44,707 bases of DNA from Christensenella sp. UBA7588 (lineage in GTDB: Bacteria > Bacillota > Clostridia > Christensenellales > CAG-917): assembly GCA_002478945.1 (NCBI GenBank), contig DLKM01000008.1, positions 440 to 45,146 on the forward strand, written 5' to 3'. Shown here in pieces: positions 21,670 through 31,008 of the stretch. The position numbers and the translations under genes are program-made. Numbering within the stretch: the first letter of the stretch is position 1; each line of letters starts with the position of its first letter. The notes under the pieces were generated by a model. That model saw only the letters and a program-made list of their open reading frames with translations, did not search any database and had not been told where the DNA came from.

Positions 21670-23779
21670 CTTTCGCAAGCACTTCTTTGAGGCGAAGGTC
21701 AACACGATGTTTCTCATCAATCTTAATAACTTTGACGAGAACGATGTCGCCGACGTTGACTACGTCCGTGACTTTCTCGACGCGTTGGTCAGAAAGTTTG
21801 GAGATGTGAATCATTCCGTCTTTGCCGGGTGCAAAGTTGACAGATGCGCCGAATTGTCCCTTGTCGTTTTCCATAATCTTGGTTACTTTGCCCTCGTAAA
21901 CGTCGCCGACTTCTACGTCACGGACGATGTTTTCGATTATGGTGCGAGCTTTCTTGATTGCAGCGTCGTCGCTGGATGCGATGAATATCATACCCTCGTC
22001 GTTGATGTCGATTTTTACGCCGGTATCTTCGATGATTTTGTTGATAGTCTTACCGCCCGTGCCGATTACGTCGCGAATCTTATCGGGGTCGATTGAGAAG
22101 GACACAATCTTGGGAGCAAACTTGCTGAGTTCTGCGCGCGGAGCGGGAAGCGTTGCGAGCATCTTGCCCAAAATCTCGAGTCTGCCGAGACGAGCTTGTT
22201 CGAGAGCGCGAGTGAGAATTTCCTCATCGATGCCCTTAATCTTGATGTCCATTTGGATTGCCGTGATACCTTCGGTGGTACCTGCGACCTTGAAGTCCAT
22301 ATCGCCGAGGAAGTCCTCGAGACCTTGAATGTCGGTAAGGACAGCGACTTTGTGGCTTTCTTCGTTCTTGATAAGACCCATTGCGATACCTGCGACAGGT
22401 GCTTTGATGGGAACGCCTGCGTCCATAAGAGCGAGCGTGCTGCCGCAGACGGACGCTTGTGACGTAGAGCCGTTGGAACTCAAAATGTCGGATACCGTAC
22501 GAATTGCATACGGGAATTCGTCCTCACCGGGAAGAACGGGTTCGAGAGCGCGTTCTGCAAGTGCGCCGTGTCCGATTTCACGACGACCGGGGCTCTTGAG
22601 AGCTTTTGCTTCGCCTGTGGAATAACCGGGCATATTGTATTGATGCATATATCTCTTGTAGTAATCGTCGTCGAGACCTTCGAGCTTTTGAGCTTCGCTA
22701 ATCGTGCCGAGCGTGCAAGTGGTCAAAGCCTGCGTTTGTCCTCTCGTAAAGACTGCGCTGCCGTGAACTCTCGGAAGCATACCGACTTCGCACCAGATAG
22801 GACGAATCTCGGTAAGTTCTCTGCCGTCGGGACGTACGCCCTTGTCCAAAATCTTTGCGCGGACTTTTTCTTTCTTGAGATAATAGAGGCTGTCGAGGAT
22901 AAACTTGGTTTTCTTTGCTTCGTCGTTGAATTGGTCTGCAAAATGAGCCAAAACGTCCTCGTTGAGAGCGTCCTCTCTCGCTTCTCTTTCATAGCGGTCA
23001 AACGCTTCGAGAACGTAGTCCATCTTCTCGTTTGCATACGCTCTTACTGCCTCGTTGATATTGTCGGGGATATGTTCGAGTTCAATGTCGAGTTTGGGCT
23101 TGCCGACTTCTTTTTGAATTTCTTCTATGAAAGCGACAATCTTTTTGATTTCTTCGTGGCCGAACATAATTGCGCCGAGCATTTCTTGTTCGGTAATCAC
23201 GTCTGCGCCTGCTTCAACCATCATAATTGCGTCTTTCGTGCCTGCGAGGTTGAGCGTGAGGCGAGATTTTGCACGTTGTGCGCTGTCGGGGTTGATGACG
23301 TACTCTCCGTCTACCATACCTACGACCACAGAACCCGTCGGACCTGCCCACGGAATGTCGCTGATTGAAAGTGCGACGGAAGAACCTATCATACCGAATA
23401 CTTCAGGCGGAATGTTGGTGTCGACCGACAAAACCGTTGCGATAACCGTAACGTCGTTGTAAAGTCCCTTCGGGAAAAGCGGACGAATAGGACGGTCGAT
23501 AAGACGAGACGTAAGAATAGCCTTGTCGCTTGCTCTGCCCTCTCTTTTCTTGAATCCGCCGGGGATTTTACCGATAGCGTACATTTTTTCCTCATAGTCT
23601 ACGCTGAGAGGGAAAAAGTCCATACCGTCACGCGGTGCTTTGCTCATCGTTGCGTTGACCATAACTACGGTGTCGCCGCAACGCACGATGCAAGAACCGT
23701 TGGATTGTCCGCAGTATGCGCCTGTTTCGACGGTCATTTCTCTGCCGCCTACCGTTGTTTTGAAAATTCTTTTTTCCAT
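21665..23779 (-). CDS. pnp: Polyribonucleotide nucleotidyltransferase (PNPase)
   Basis: This 704-residue phosphorolytic 3'-5' exoribonuclease has two RNase PH domains joined by a helical domain, then a KH domain (IDPDKIRDVIGTGGKTINKIIEDTGVKIDI) and an S1 domain (VGDVYEGKVTKIMENDKGQFGASVNFAPGKDGMIHISKL). The second core has the SPGRREIGHGALAERAL and SNGSTSQASVCGSTLALMDAGVPI blocks. The frame opens at 23830, but the ATG at 23779 with an AGGAG site gives the standard MEKRIFKTTVGGR start. It follows rpsO as in most bacteria. Its leader contains several hairpins, including GGGAAT/ATTCCC, possibly relevant to autoregulation. Confidence 0.97.
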   Translation of the reverse strand: MEKRIFKTTVGGREMTVETGAYCGQSNGSCIVRCGDTVVMVNATMSKAPRDGMDFFPLSVDYEEKMYAIGKIPGGFKKREGRASDKAILTSRLIDRPIRPLFPKGLYNDVTVIATVLSVDTNIPPEVFGMIGSSVALSISDIPWAGPTGSVVVGMVDGEYVINPDSAQRAKSRLTLNLAGTKDAIMMVEAGADVITEQEMLGAIMFGHEEIKKIVAFIEEIQKEVGKPKLDIELEHIPDNINEAVRAYANEKMDYVLEAFDRYEREAREDALNEDVLAHFADQFNDEAKKTKFILDSLYYLKKEKVRAKILDKGVRPDGRELTEIRPIWCEVGMLPRVHGSAVFTRGQTQALTTCTLGTISEAQKLEGLDDDYYKRYMHQYNMPGYSTGEAKALKSPGRREIGHGALAERALEPVLPGEDEFPYAIRTVSDILSSNGSTSQASVCGSTLALMDAGVPIKAPVAGIAMGLIKNEESHKVAVLTDIQGLEDFLGDMDFKVAGTTEGITAIQMDIKIKGIDEEILTRALEQARLGRLEILGKMLATLPAPRAELSKFAPKIVSFSIDPDKIRDVIGTGGKTINKIIEDTGVKIDINDEGMIFIASSDDAAIKKARTIIENIVRDVEVGDVYEGKVTKIMENDKGQFGASVNFAPGKDGMIHISKLSDQRVEKVTDVVNVGDIVLVKVIKIDEKHRVDLRLKEVLAKA

Positions 23780-23862
23780 AAAATGTCTCCTTCTGGGAAT
23801 TCCGTCATTCCCGAAATTGCCTTTCGGCATTGTGTTTTTATTATTATGCGGATAATTTCCGC

Positions 23863-23891
23863 AAAAAAAACGGGTGCGAAAATCACACCCG
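23863..23891 (-). terminator. Terminator-like hairpin between rpsO and pnp
   Basis: On the minus strand CGGGTGTG pairs with GCACCCG around a short AT-rich loop and runs directly into eight T residues (23863-23870). It lies seven bases after the rpsO stop and would separate or attenuate transcription into pnp. Confidence 0.7.
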
Positions 23892-23897
23892 AAATTT

Positions 23898-24161
23898 TTA
23901 CTTTCTCAAACCGAGAGCGTTGACGATTGCACGGTATCTTTCGATGTCCATATTCTTGAGATAATCCAAAAGACCTCTCCTGTGGCCGACCATCATAAGA
24001 AGTCCGCGACGGCTGTGGTGGTCTTTGGGGTGATTCTTAAGGTGTGCGGTAAGTTCGGAAATACGAGCGGTCAAAAGCGCGATTTGAACTTCGGGAGAAC
24101 CGGTGTCGCCCTCTTTGCGAGCATATTTTGCTATAATTTCTTGTTTCGTGGTTTTATCCAT
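23898..24161 (-). CDS. rpsO: 30S ribosomal protein S15
   Basis: This is an 87-residue protein of standard S15 length, with the GDTGSPEVQIALLTARISELTAHLKNHPKDHHSRRGLL block that contacts 16S rRNA helices 20-22, and the MVGHRRGLLDYLKNMDIERYRAIVNALGLRK C terminus. A GGAGG site precedes the ATG. The roughly 100-base leader (about 24162-24270) can form paired arms (CGAC/GTCG and inner GAG/CTC), so an S15-binding autoregulatory leader as known in other bacteria is possible but not shown. Confidence 0.98.
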   Translation of the reverse strand: MDKTTKQEIIAKYARKEGDTGSPEVQIALLTARISELTAHLKNHPKDHHSRRGLLMMVGHRRGLLDYLKNMDIERYRAIVNALGLRK

Positions 24162-24320
24162 TGTTTTTGCCTCCTTCGTTGGATAAATGATTCGCTTTCA
24201 ACCAAGTAACGACTCGGAGTATTGTCGCAACCTCGTCGAAAGTACGTTTGTATATTAACATATAGAAAAAACAAAGTAAACCGTTTTTGAGTGGTTTTTC
24301 AACTTTAATTACATTTTTTG

Positions 24321-25730
24321 TCAGGACCAGAACTCGTGTTGCCGCGAAAGCATTTCGTCTATATGCTTTACATACTCCAACGGCTCTTTGTAGTTTGCGC
24401 AACGGGTAATCAGATTCTGCTTTTTATTCCACTTCTTCGATATTGCGTTTGCGCCGTTTGCGATTATGGACGTATCCTCCTCCATAATGTCGACGTTGTA
24501 GATACAAGCCTTGTTCGGCTTTGCGTAACCGACGTTTTCGAGGTTGCCGCTCGTGTATTTCTGACGGTACATATAATACGGCTCGTATCCGCTTTCCGTC
24601 AGCTTAGAATACGCATAATCCACCATTTTCGACGCCGTGTCGAAGTCGGTGTTGTCATATCCGCATTGCTTGAGCGCGGAGCCTTTTTTCATATACAGCG
24701 TATGCACCGTGACGTTTGCGGGATTGAGTGCGACGGCAATATCCACGCTTCGTTTGAAGTCCTCGAAAGTCTCGTTGGGCAGACACGCAATCAAATCCAT
24801 ATTCACGTCGAATTTGTCTTTTACCAGCATATACGCATTGTAGGTCTGTGCGCTCGAATGACGTCTGCCGATAACTTCGAGTGTCTTGTCGTTGAACGTC
24901 TGCGGATTGACGGAAATACGGGTAACGCCGTGCTTTTCAAGCACTTTCACGACGTCCTCGTTTATCGTATCGGGACGTCCTGCCTCGACGGTAAATTCCT
25001 TCGCGCCGAAATGGCAATGCTCCAAAACTCTGTCGAGAGCTTCCGCTCCTATAGACGTGGGCGTGCCTCCGCCGACGTACACCGCTCTTATCTTCAATTT
25101 CTTGCTTCTAATCAACTCTTTTGTTTGTTCGAGTTCTCTTATAAGGCATTCGACGTACGGCTCGACGAGTTTCTTTTGCTTGTCTATGGGAAGTGATACG
25201 AACGAGCAATACGCACATCTCGTAGGACAAAACGGGATAAACACAAACATGTCGTATTCTTTGCTCGATTTGTTGCGTATAGGCGTTTGCACGTTTACGA
25301 TTTTTTCGACGAGATTGACTTTGCCCTCGCTGACGCTGTAATCTTTCAAAAACACTTCTCTCGCGCTCTTTCCGTAATCTTCGAAATCGTTTTGAATCTC
25401 GAGAAACAGTTTGGTCGGTCTTATACCCGTAAGGCAACCGTAAGGAAGATTGACTCCCGTAAGGAAAGAAAGCGTGCGATATATCGCAATCTTCAAAAAA
25501 CGCTTTTCTTTGCGTTTGCGTTCAAGTTCGTCTCTGCTATTTATGGAAAAAGTGTAATTCTTTGCAAAATTGTCGAAATAATCGGAAGAAATCGATATTC
25601 TAATCGCATTTTTTTGCCTCGTATAATCTACGTTGAGCGTCAAATCGACGTCTGTTCTGCTTTCGAACGGACGCACGAGTTCCATCAAGTCGTTGAGGTA
25701 TTCTTCGTTTGCGATATGAAAATCAATCAT
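24321..25730 (-). CDS. hemZ: HemZ-type coproporphyrinogen III oxidase-like radical SAM protein
   Basis: This 469-residue protein has an N-terminal domain of about 150 residues (with the GCLTGIRPTKLF block typical of HemZ) and a radical-SAM core with the cluster motif CPTRCAYC. It also has the AVYVGGGTPTSI and RISVNPQTFNDKTLEVIGRRHS segments and a HemN-like C terminus. HemZ is annotated as an oxygen-independent coproporphyrinogen dehydrogenase, but in many anaerobes without haem synthesis its reaction is uncertain. It follows the MBL hydrolase after 23 bases in the conserved rel-MBL-hemZ order of Clostridia (hisS, often next, is absent here). Confidence 0.9.
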   Translation of the reverse strand: MIDFHIANEEYLNDLMELVRPFESRTDVDLTLNVDYTRQKNAIRISISSDYFDNFAKNYTFSINSRDELERKRKEKRFLKIAIYRTLSFLTGVNLPYGCLTGIRPTKLFLEIQNDFEDYGKSAREVFLKDYSVSEGKVNLVEKIVNVQTPIRNKSSKEYDMFVFIPFCPTRCAYCSFVSLPIDKQKKLVEPYVECLIRELEQTKELIRSKKLKIRAVYVGGGTPTSIGAEALDRVLEHCHFGAKEFTVEAGRPDTINEDVVKVLEKHGVTRISVNPQTFNDKTLEVIGRRHSSAQTYNAYMLVKDKFDVNMDLIACLPNETFEDFKRSVDIAVALNPANVTVHTLYMKKGSALKQCGYDNTDFDTASKMVDYAYSKLTESGYEPYYMYRQKYTSGNLENVGYAKPNKACIYNVDIMEEDTSIIANGANAISKKWNKKQNLITRCANYKEPLEYVKHIDEMLSRQHEFWS

Positions 25731-25753
25731 TTGCTTCTGCTTTCGTTTTGTAT

Positions 25754-26434
25754 TTATTCTATGGGTTTGTAAGCGTTTTTCTCGATTATCGGATTGTTGT
25801 TTCTTTCAAAGTCGAGCGTCGTAGGCTCGCCGTGTCCGGGTAAAAGCGTATAATTGCCCTTGAGAGAAAAAAGTTTGTTTATAATCGAATTTTTTATATC
25901 TTTGGCATTGCCGTCGTAAAAGTCCGTTCTGCCGTAAGACGTGAAAAATATCGTGTCTCCCACAAAAATCTTGTTGCCGACAACGTAGCACACGCTGCCT
26001 TTTGCGTGACCGGGAGTGTGAATAACCTTCACGTCGAGTCCTGCGATTTTCAGCGTTTCTCCGCCCTGCAACAGCACGTCGGGAACGAACTTTTCCACCT
26101 TTACGTCGACGGAAAAGCCCATATTTTTGTAAGAGTTTATCTTTTCCGCCTCGTCTTTATGCAAAAAAACCGCGGGGGCTTTGCTTTCGTCGTAATTGCC
26201 GCTATCGTCCGTGCAAACGATTTTCAAAAGCGGAGCGACGCCTGCGATATGGTCAAAATGCGCGTGAGTAAGCAATATTGCCTCAATCTTTGCTTTTGCG
26301 TCTTTGAAAATCTCGGCAATCTGCTCTGCGTCTCCGCCCGGGTCCACGACGAAACCTCTGTCGCCGTTGATAACGATATAAGTGTTCGTTCCGAGTTTGC
26401 CCGTATACAGATGATAAAAGCGCAAATCGTTCAT
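25754..26434 (-). CDS. MBL-fold metallo-hydrolase, glyoxalase II-like
   Basis: This 226-residue cytosolic protein has the HAHFDH metal motif at about residues 57-62, a second ligand in HTPGHAKGSVCYVV, Asp in FVGDTIFF and the final His in LLPGHGEPTT. That is a complete two-metal site. It resembles hydroxyacylglutathione hydrolase-like clostridial proteins; the substrate is not known. Its ATG overlaps the rel stop as ATGA, so it is coupled to stringent-response gene expression. Confidence 0.92.
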   Translation of the reverse strand: MNDLRFYHLYTGKLGTNTYIVINGDRGFVVDPGGDAEQIAEIFKDAKAKIEAILLTHAHFDHIAGVAPLLKIVCTDDSGNYDESKAPAVFLHKDEAEKINSYKNMGFSVDVKVEKFVPDVLLQGGETLKIAGLDVKVIHTPGHAKGSVCYVVGNKIFVGDTIFFTSYGRTDFYDGNAKDIKNSIINKLFSLKGNYTLLPGHGEPTTLDFERNNNPIIEKNAYKPIE

Positions 26435-28569
26435 CTATGCACCTCAACGACGCCGTCGATAGCGCGAATTTTCTTGACGAGTTCTTCAAGCACGCTACCC
26501 TGTTTTATTTGCACCGTAACCGTAAATTCTCCCAGTCCCGTTTTATCTTCGAGCCTTGCGTTTGCGGCAACGATATTCAATCTTGCGTTTGCGATAAGCG
26601 CGGTTATGGAAGCGATAACGCCGTCTTTGTTCTCAACGGTAATAATGAGCGTGGCGTTGAACATCTCGTCTCCGTCGTTGTCCCAGCTCGCCTGAATAAG
26701 ACGTTCTTCTTCCATTCCTTTGACGTTGGGGCAATCCTTTCTATGCACGGATACGCCTCTGCCTCTCGAAATATATCCGATAATTTCGTCTCCTGGAACG
26801 GGAGAACAACATTGCGCCATACGCACCGTGAAATTGGCGTTGCCGTTGATGAGAACGCCGCTCTTTGAGTGTTTGTGCGGCTTCTGTTCCTGAACGGGCA
26901 GACTTTCGACGACGTTTTGAGTGTGGTCCTCTTTTTTGAATCCTTCGATGATTTTGGTAAGAACCTGATTTGTCGTCAATCCGCCGTAACCGACTGCGGC
27001 GTACAAGTCCTCCTCGCTGTTCATTGCGTGACGTTGCAAAATACCGCTCAAAATATCGGGCGTGAAAATGTCCGCGAGAGCATAACCTCTGCGTTTTGCT
27101 TCTTTTTCGAGCATTTCCTTGCCGCGAGCGATGTTCTCGTCTTTCTTTTCTTTCTTGAAATATGCGCGGATTTTCGAGCGAGCGGAAGCGGTATGAACGT
27201 ACTTGAGCCAGTCAAGACTCGGACCTCTCGAAGCGTTTGACGTGAGAATCTCGACGATGTCTCCGTTTGCGAGCTTCGTAGACAACGGCACCATACGTTT
27301 ATTGACTTTTGCGCCGATGCATTTATTGCCTATTGCGGAGTGAATTTTATACGCCAAATCGAGAGGCGTCGAGCCTACGGGCAAATCGAACACGTCTCCC
27401 TTTGGCGTAAATACAAACACTTCGTCGTCGAAAACGTTGATTTTGACGGCGTCCATAAATTCTTTTGCGCCGTCGATGTCCTTTTGAGCGTCCATAACCT
27501 CGCGAAGCCAACGAACTTTGCTGTCCAGTTCGCTGTCTTTGCCCGTGGTACCCTCTTTATACTTCCAATGCGCCGCAACGCCGTATTCGGCGATTTTGTG
27601 CATTTCGTAGGTGCGAATTTGTATCTCGAAAGTTTCGTTATACGGAGTCACGACCGTAGTATGCAAGGACTGATAATTGTTTGCTTTCGGCATTGCGATA
27701 TAGTCTTTGAATCTACCGGGGAGCGGCTTCCACATCGTATGGATTTCTCCGAGCATCGTGTAGCAATCCTTGACGGTATCGACGATGATACGCACGGCAA
27801 GCAAATCGTATATCTGGTCAATGTCTATATGCAGATTGTGCATCTTTTTATACACGGAATAAAAGTGCTTCGGTCTGCCGTTCACTTCTCCGTGTATGCC
27901 CATTTCTTTGAGTTTTTCCTCTATCTGCTTGCAAATCTTGTCCAAAAAGCCCTGTCTTTCGCTACGTTTTTTGTTGACGCTCTCCGCGACGTACTTGTAC
28001 TCTGCGGGATAGAGATATTTCATTGCCAAATCCTCGAGTTCGCACTTGAAGAACGAGATACCGAGTCTGCCTGCAAGCGGCGCGTAAATATCCAACGTTT
28101 CTTTGGCAATGCGTTTTTGTTTTTCTTCGGGCAAATATTGAAGGGAGCGCATATTGTGCAATCTGTCGGCAAGTTTGATGATAATAACCCTCAAATCTTT
28201 TGCCATTGCGACGAAGATTTTGCGGAAGTTTTCCGCCTGCGCCTCCTCTCTGTTGACAAATTGAAGTTTGTCGAGTTTGGTAACACCCTCGACGAGTTCG
28301 ACGATTTCGTCTCCGAATTCGTCTCGCAACTGCTCGTAAGTTACCTCCGTATCCTCCAAAACGTCGTGCAAAAACGCGGCTATGACCGTTGAACTGTCAA
28401 AGCCGAAGTCCGCCAAAATCTCGACAACCGCGCACGGATGAATAAAATAGTCCTCTCCCGAACTTCTTTTCTGTCCCTTGTGGGCTTCTTTTGCGAAGTC
28501 GTAGGCTTTTTTTATTTCCGCATAGTTGAACGGATACGTTTTTCTGAGTTTTACAAGCAATTCGTCCAT
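26431..28569 (-). CDS. rel: Bifunctional (p)ppGpp synthetase/hydrolase
   Basis: This 712-residue protein has an HD hydrolase domain with the AFLHDVLEDTEVT motif and a synthetase domain containing RFKDYIAMPKANNYQSLHT. The RFKD form is associated with bifunctional enzymes. A TGS domain (VFVFTPKGDVFDLPVGSTPLDLAYKIHS) and a C-terminal ACT domain follow. It makes and degrades (p)ppGpp in response to uncharged tRNA at the ribosome. A good promoter lies about 40 bases upstream and an AGAGGA site precedes the start. It is the first gene of the rel-MBL-hemZ transcript. Confidence 0.96.
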   Translation of the reverse strand: MDELLVKLRKTYPFNYAEIKKAYDFAKEAHKGQKRSSGEDYFIHPCAVVEILADFGFDSSTVIAAFLHDVLEDTEVTYEQLRDEFGDEIVELVEGVTKLDKLQFVNREEAQAENFRKIFVAMAKDLRVIIIKLADRLHNMRSLQYLPEEKQKRIAKETLDIYAPLAGRLGISFFKCELEDLAMKYLYPAEYKYVAESVNKKRSERQGFLDKICKQIEEKLKEMGIHGEVNGRPKHFYSVYKKMHNLHIDIDQIYDLLAVRIIVDTVKDCYTMLGEIHTMWKPLPGRFKDYIAMPKANNYQSLHTTVVTPYNETFEIQIRTYEMHKIAEYGVAAHWKYKEGTTGKDSELDSKVRWLREVMDAQKDIDGAKEFMDAVKINVFDDEVFVFTPKGDVFDLPVGSTPLDLAYKIHSAIGNKCIGAKVNKRMVPLSTKLANGDIVEILTSNASRGPSLDWLKYVHTASARSKIRAYFKKEKKDENIARGKEMLEKEAKRRGYALADIFTPDILSGILQRHAMNSEEDLYAAVGYGGLTTNQVLTKIIEGFKKEDHTQNVVESLPVQEQKPHKHSKSGVLINGNANFTVRMAQCCSPVPGDEIIGYISRGRGVSVHRKDCPNVKGMEEERLIQASWDNDGDEMFNATLIITVENKDGVIASITALIANARLNIVAANARLEDKTGLGEFTVTVQIKQGSVLEELVKKIRAIDGVVEVHR

Positions 28570-28607
28570 ATATTCCTCTTGCGTTGCAAGATATATTCTA
28601 ACAATTG

Positions 28608-28636
28608 ATTATACTTTATAACCGATAATATTGCAA
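28608..28636 (-). promoter_or_regulatory. Sigma-A promoter of rel
   Basis: TTGCAA (28631-28636) and TATAAT (28608-28613) on the minus strand, 17 bases apart, lie in the gap between recJ and rel and about 40 bases before the rel start codon. Confidence 0.7.
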
Positions 28637-28664
28637 TAGCAACCTCAAAAAGTGCCGCTATTTT

Positions 28665-30953
28665 TTATTTATGCTCCAAATTGCGATATACGACGCTGTC
28701 GGAAAGATTCGTTTTCTTTCTCGAAATCGTCAGCACGCCTCTTTCGCTTATCGAGACGAGAGACAGTTGTTCGAAAATCGTCATCGCAACGTAAAATTCG
28801 CTTTCTTTAACCTTGTATCTCGAGCATACCGCAAGATACATCTTTCTCAAACTTCCCTGTTTTCCCGTTAAAGACGCAAGGTTTACGATTTCTTTATATA
28901 TCGAGCGCAACCTGTCGTCGGATATGCTCATTTTCTTTTCGCTTACGTCCCCGAGCGCATAGCAAGACGTTTCTTCGGCGATTTTTGCCAAATATCCGTC
29001 GCAAAGCGGTCTGCCCGCAATCAAAACCTGCTTATAGAATGAAAAATCGAAGCATTCCGCAGGACATACCACCACGCAATTCTCGGGATTGAGACATCTC
29101 GGCGTGGCTATAAGCAACGGTAAAGTCTTGATTTTCGGATACTTATCGCAAACGGTTTCGTATTCCTCTTGCGAGAAGCACACGATTGCGGTTCCGAAGG
29201 GTTCGCTCAAGCATTTTTCAAGCATATCGTCGTCTGCATTCCTCAAGTTTGCCTTGCCCGTACAACCGAGTTGATGCAAGTTCATACACTCGCTCTCTTG
29301 AGGCGTTATGCGCACGTTCTCGAATTCCAAAGTTTGTATAATGCCTTGCGCCGTCTCCCTGTTTTGGAAAACGTTTACGCCGAGCGTAACTTCGAAGTTC
29401 GTTTTGCCCGTCGTCGGGAAAAGACAAGGCGCAAACTTTGAAAAGCCCATAAGTTCGACGTTCTTTCCGCTATATTTGACGTGTTGCGAAAAACCTATTC
29501 TCTCAAACTTAAGCCCTTCCGCCTCGAGCAAAAACGACGGTTTGGGATTGCCGTACCCCGTAGGCTCGAGCATTTCGAGTTCCTTGGCAAAAGACAAAAA
29601 GTCCATATCCGAGGGCAAGCTCATTTCGCATTCCACGACGTGAGTAAAATCGGACACGTCGTGCGTTGCGAGCAACGCGTCGTTTGCCGCCTTTACAAAG
29701 CCGTCAAACGAGGATACGTCCATACTCACGCCTGCCGCCTGAGCGTGTCCGCCAAAAGCCGTAAAGTACTGCGAAAGCCCGCAGAACAGCTCGAATATAT
29801 TCACGGAAGGCACCGAACGAGCAGAACCTCTCAATTCGTTTCCGTTTTTTGCAAAAAGCACGGTCGGACGCTTAAATTCCTCCGTAAGTCGCGCGCACGC
29901 GATACCTAATATACCGGGTTCCCAGTTTTCGCTGTAAAGAGCGATAATTCCCATTTCGTCGAAGTTTGCGCCCTTAAGCATTTGTTTGGCTTGGTCTACG
30001 GCTTCTTCGCACAGTTGCTGACGAGCGGAATTGTCTCTTGCGAGTTCTTCCGTGAGCGTGCGAAGCAGGAAATAATCGTTTTCGAGGAACAGCCCCACCA
30101 CTTTCATTGCGGAATTCAGTCTGCCTGCGGCGTTCATTCTCGGAGCGAGGCGGAACATAACGTCCTGTGACGATACGGTTTCCTGATTCAGCAACATTTT
30201 TACGCCTTTACGAGGAGAGGCCGTGATTTGCTTAAGTCCGAAATATGCGATAATGCGATTGTCTCCGACGAGCGGAACGACGTCCGCAATCGTTGCGATT
30301 GCCACGATGTCGAGATATTTGCACGCTTCTTTTCTGCCTGCAAGTGCTTCAACGAGTTTGAGCGCGACTCCCGCGCCGCACAAATCGTAAAAACTTTTTT
30401 TTGCGACCTTCGGGTCAACCACGATGCAATCGGGAATTTTTTCCTGCGGTTCGTGGTGGTCGGTAACGATTGTATCTATTCCTCTCGATTTGAGATACTC
30501 CACTTCGTCGATTGCCGTAATGCCCGTATCCACCGTTACGACGAGGCTCGGAGAATGGTTGGCAAGTATCTTTTGCAATGCCTCCACGCTTATGCCGTAG
30601 CCGTCCTTATTGCGGTCGGGAATGAAATAAAACACGTCGAGCTTATCTTTCAGATACAGCATCAAGGTCGATATTGCGCAGATACCGTCGCAATCGTAAT
30701 CTCCGTAAATAAGGACTTTTTCTTTGTTTTCTATGGCTTTTTTGATGCGTTCTGCCGCCTCTTTCATTCCGTCGATTTCAAACGGAGACGCCAACGCCTC
30801 GATAGACGGATGCAAAAACGCAAAAATATCTTCCTCTTTCATTCCCCTGCCCAGCAACAACCGCAAAAAGTCGCGAGAAATCCCGAGACGTTTCGCAAAA
30901 TCGAGTTGCGATTGAGAAAGATTGAAAGACGATGTTTTTACTCTGTATTGCAT
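28665..30953 (-). CDS. recJ: Single-stranded-DNA-specific exonuclease RecJ
   Basis: This 762-residue 5'-3' single-strand exonuclease has the DHH phosphoesterase motifs: YGDYDCDG at 83-90, VTVDTGI, VTDHHEP, and the DHHA1 motif GGHAQAAG. An OB domain and a further C-terminal region of about 200 residues follow, typical of Firmicutes RecJ. The frame continues to 30995, but a hairpin (30970-30991) occupies that stretch, so the ATG at 30953 was chosen. It lacks an unpaired ribosome-binding site: the only GAGGG is in the hairpin arm. Confidence 0.94.
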   Translation of the reverse strand: MQYRVKTSSFNLSQSQLDFAKRLGISRDFLRLLLGRGMKEEDIFAFLHPSIEALASPFEIDGMKEAAERIKKAIENKEKVLIYGDYDCDGICAISTLMLYLKDKLDVFYFIPDRNKDGYGISVEALQKILANHSPSLVVTVDTGITAIDEVEYLKSRGIDTIVTDHHEPQEKIPDCIVVDPKVAKKSFYDLCGAGVALKLVEALAGRKEACKYLDIVAIATIADVVPLVGDNRIIAYFGLKQITASPRKGVKMLLNQETVSSQDVMFRLAPRMNAAGRLNSAMKVVGLFLENDYFLLRTLTEELARDNSARQQLCEEAVDQAKQMLKGANFDEMGIIALYSENWEPGILGIACARLTEEFKRPTVLFAKNGNELRGSARSVPSVNIFELFCGLSQYFTAFGGHAQAAGVSMDVSSFDGFVKAANDALLATHDVSDFTHVVECEMSLPSDMDFLSFAKELEMLEPTGYGNPKPSFLLEAEGLKFERIGFSQHVKYSGKNVELMGFSKFAPCLFPTTGKTNFEVTLGVNVFQNRETAQGIIQTLEFENVRITPQESECMNLHQLGCTGKANLRNADDDMLEKCLSEPFGTAIVCFSQEEYETVCDKYPKIKTLPLLIATPRCLNPENCVVVCPAECFDFSFYKQVLIAGRPLCDGYLAKIAEETSCYALGDVSEKKMSISDDRLRSIYKEIVNLASLTGKQGSLRKMYLAVCSRYKVKESEFYVAMTIFEQLSLVSISERGVLTISRKKTNLSDSVVYRNLEHK

Positions 30954-30969
30954 ACCGATATAAAACGAC

Positions 30970-30991
30970 GCCCTCACGTTTTTGTGAGGGC
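30970..30991 (-). promoter_or_regulatory. Hairpin between secF and recJ, possible attenuator or translation control
   Basis: A perfect 8-bp stem GCCCTCAC/GTGAGGGC with a 6-base loop lies 17 bases after the secF stop and 16 bases before the recJ ATG. On the minus strand it is followed by GTCGTTTTAT, a weak T tract. The only purine-rich ribosome-binding-like sequence for recJ lies in its 3' arm, so it could sequester initiation. Confidence 0.5.
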
Positions 30992-31008
30992 GCAAACGTT
31001 ATAAACTG

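Noticed and set aside
24240..24310. Terminator for hemZ in the gap before rpsO
   Set aside because: Only a five-base AAACC/GGTTT pairing with an AT-rich tail could be found. Not convincing.
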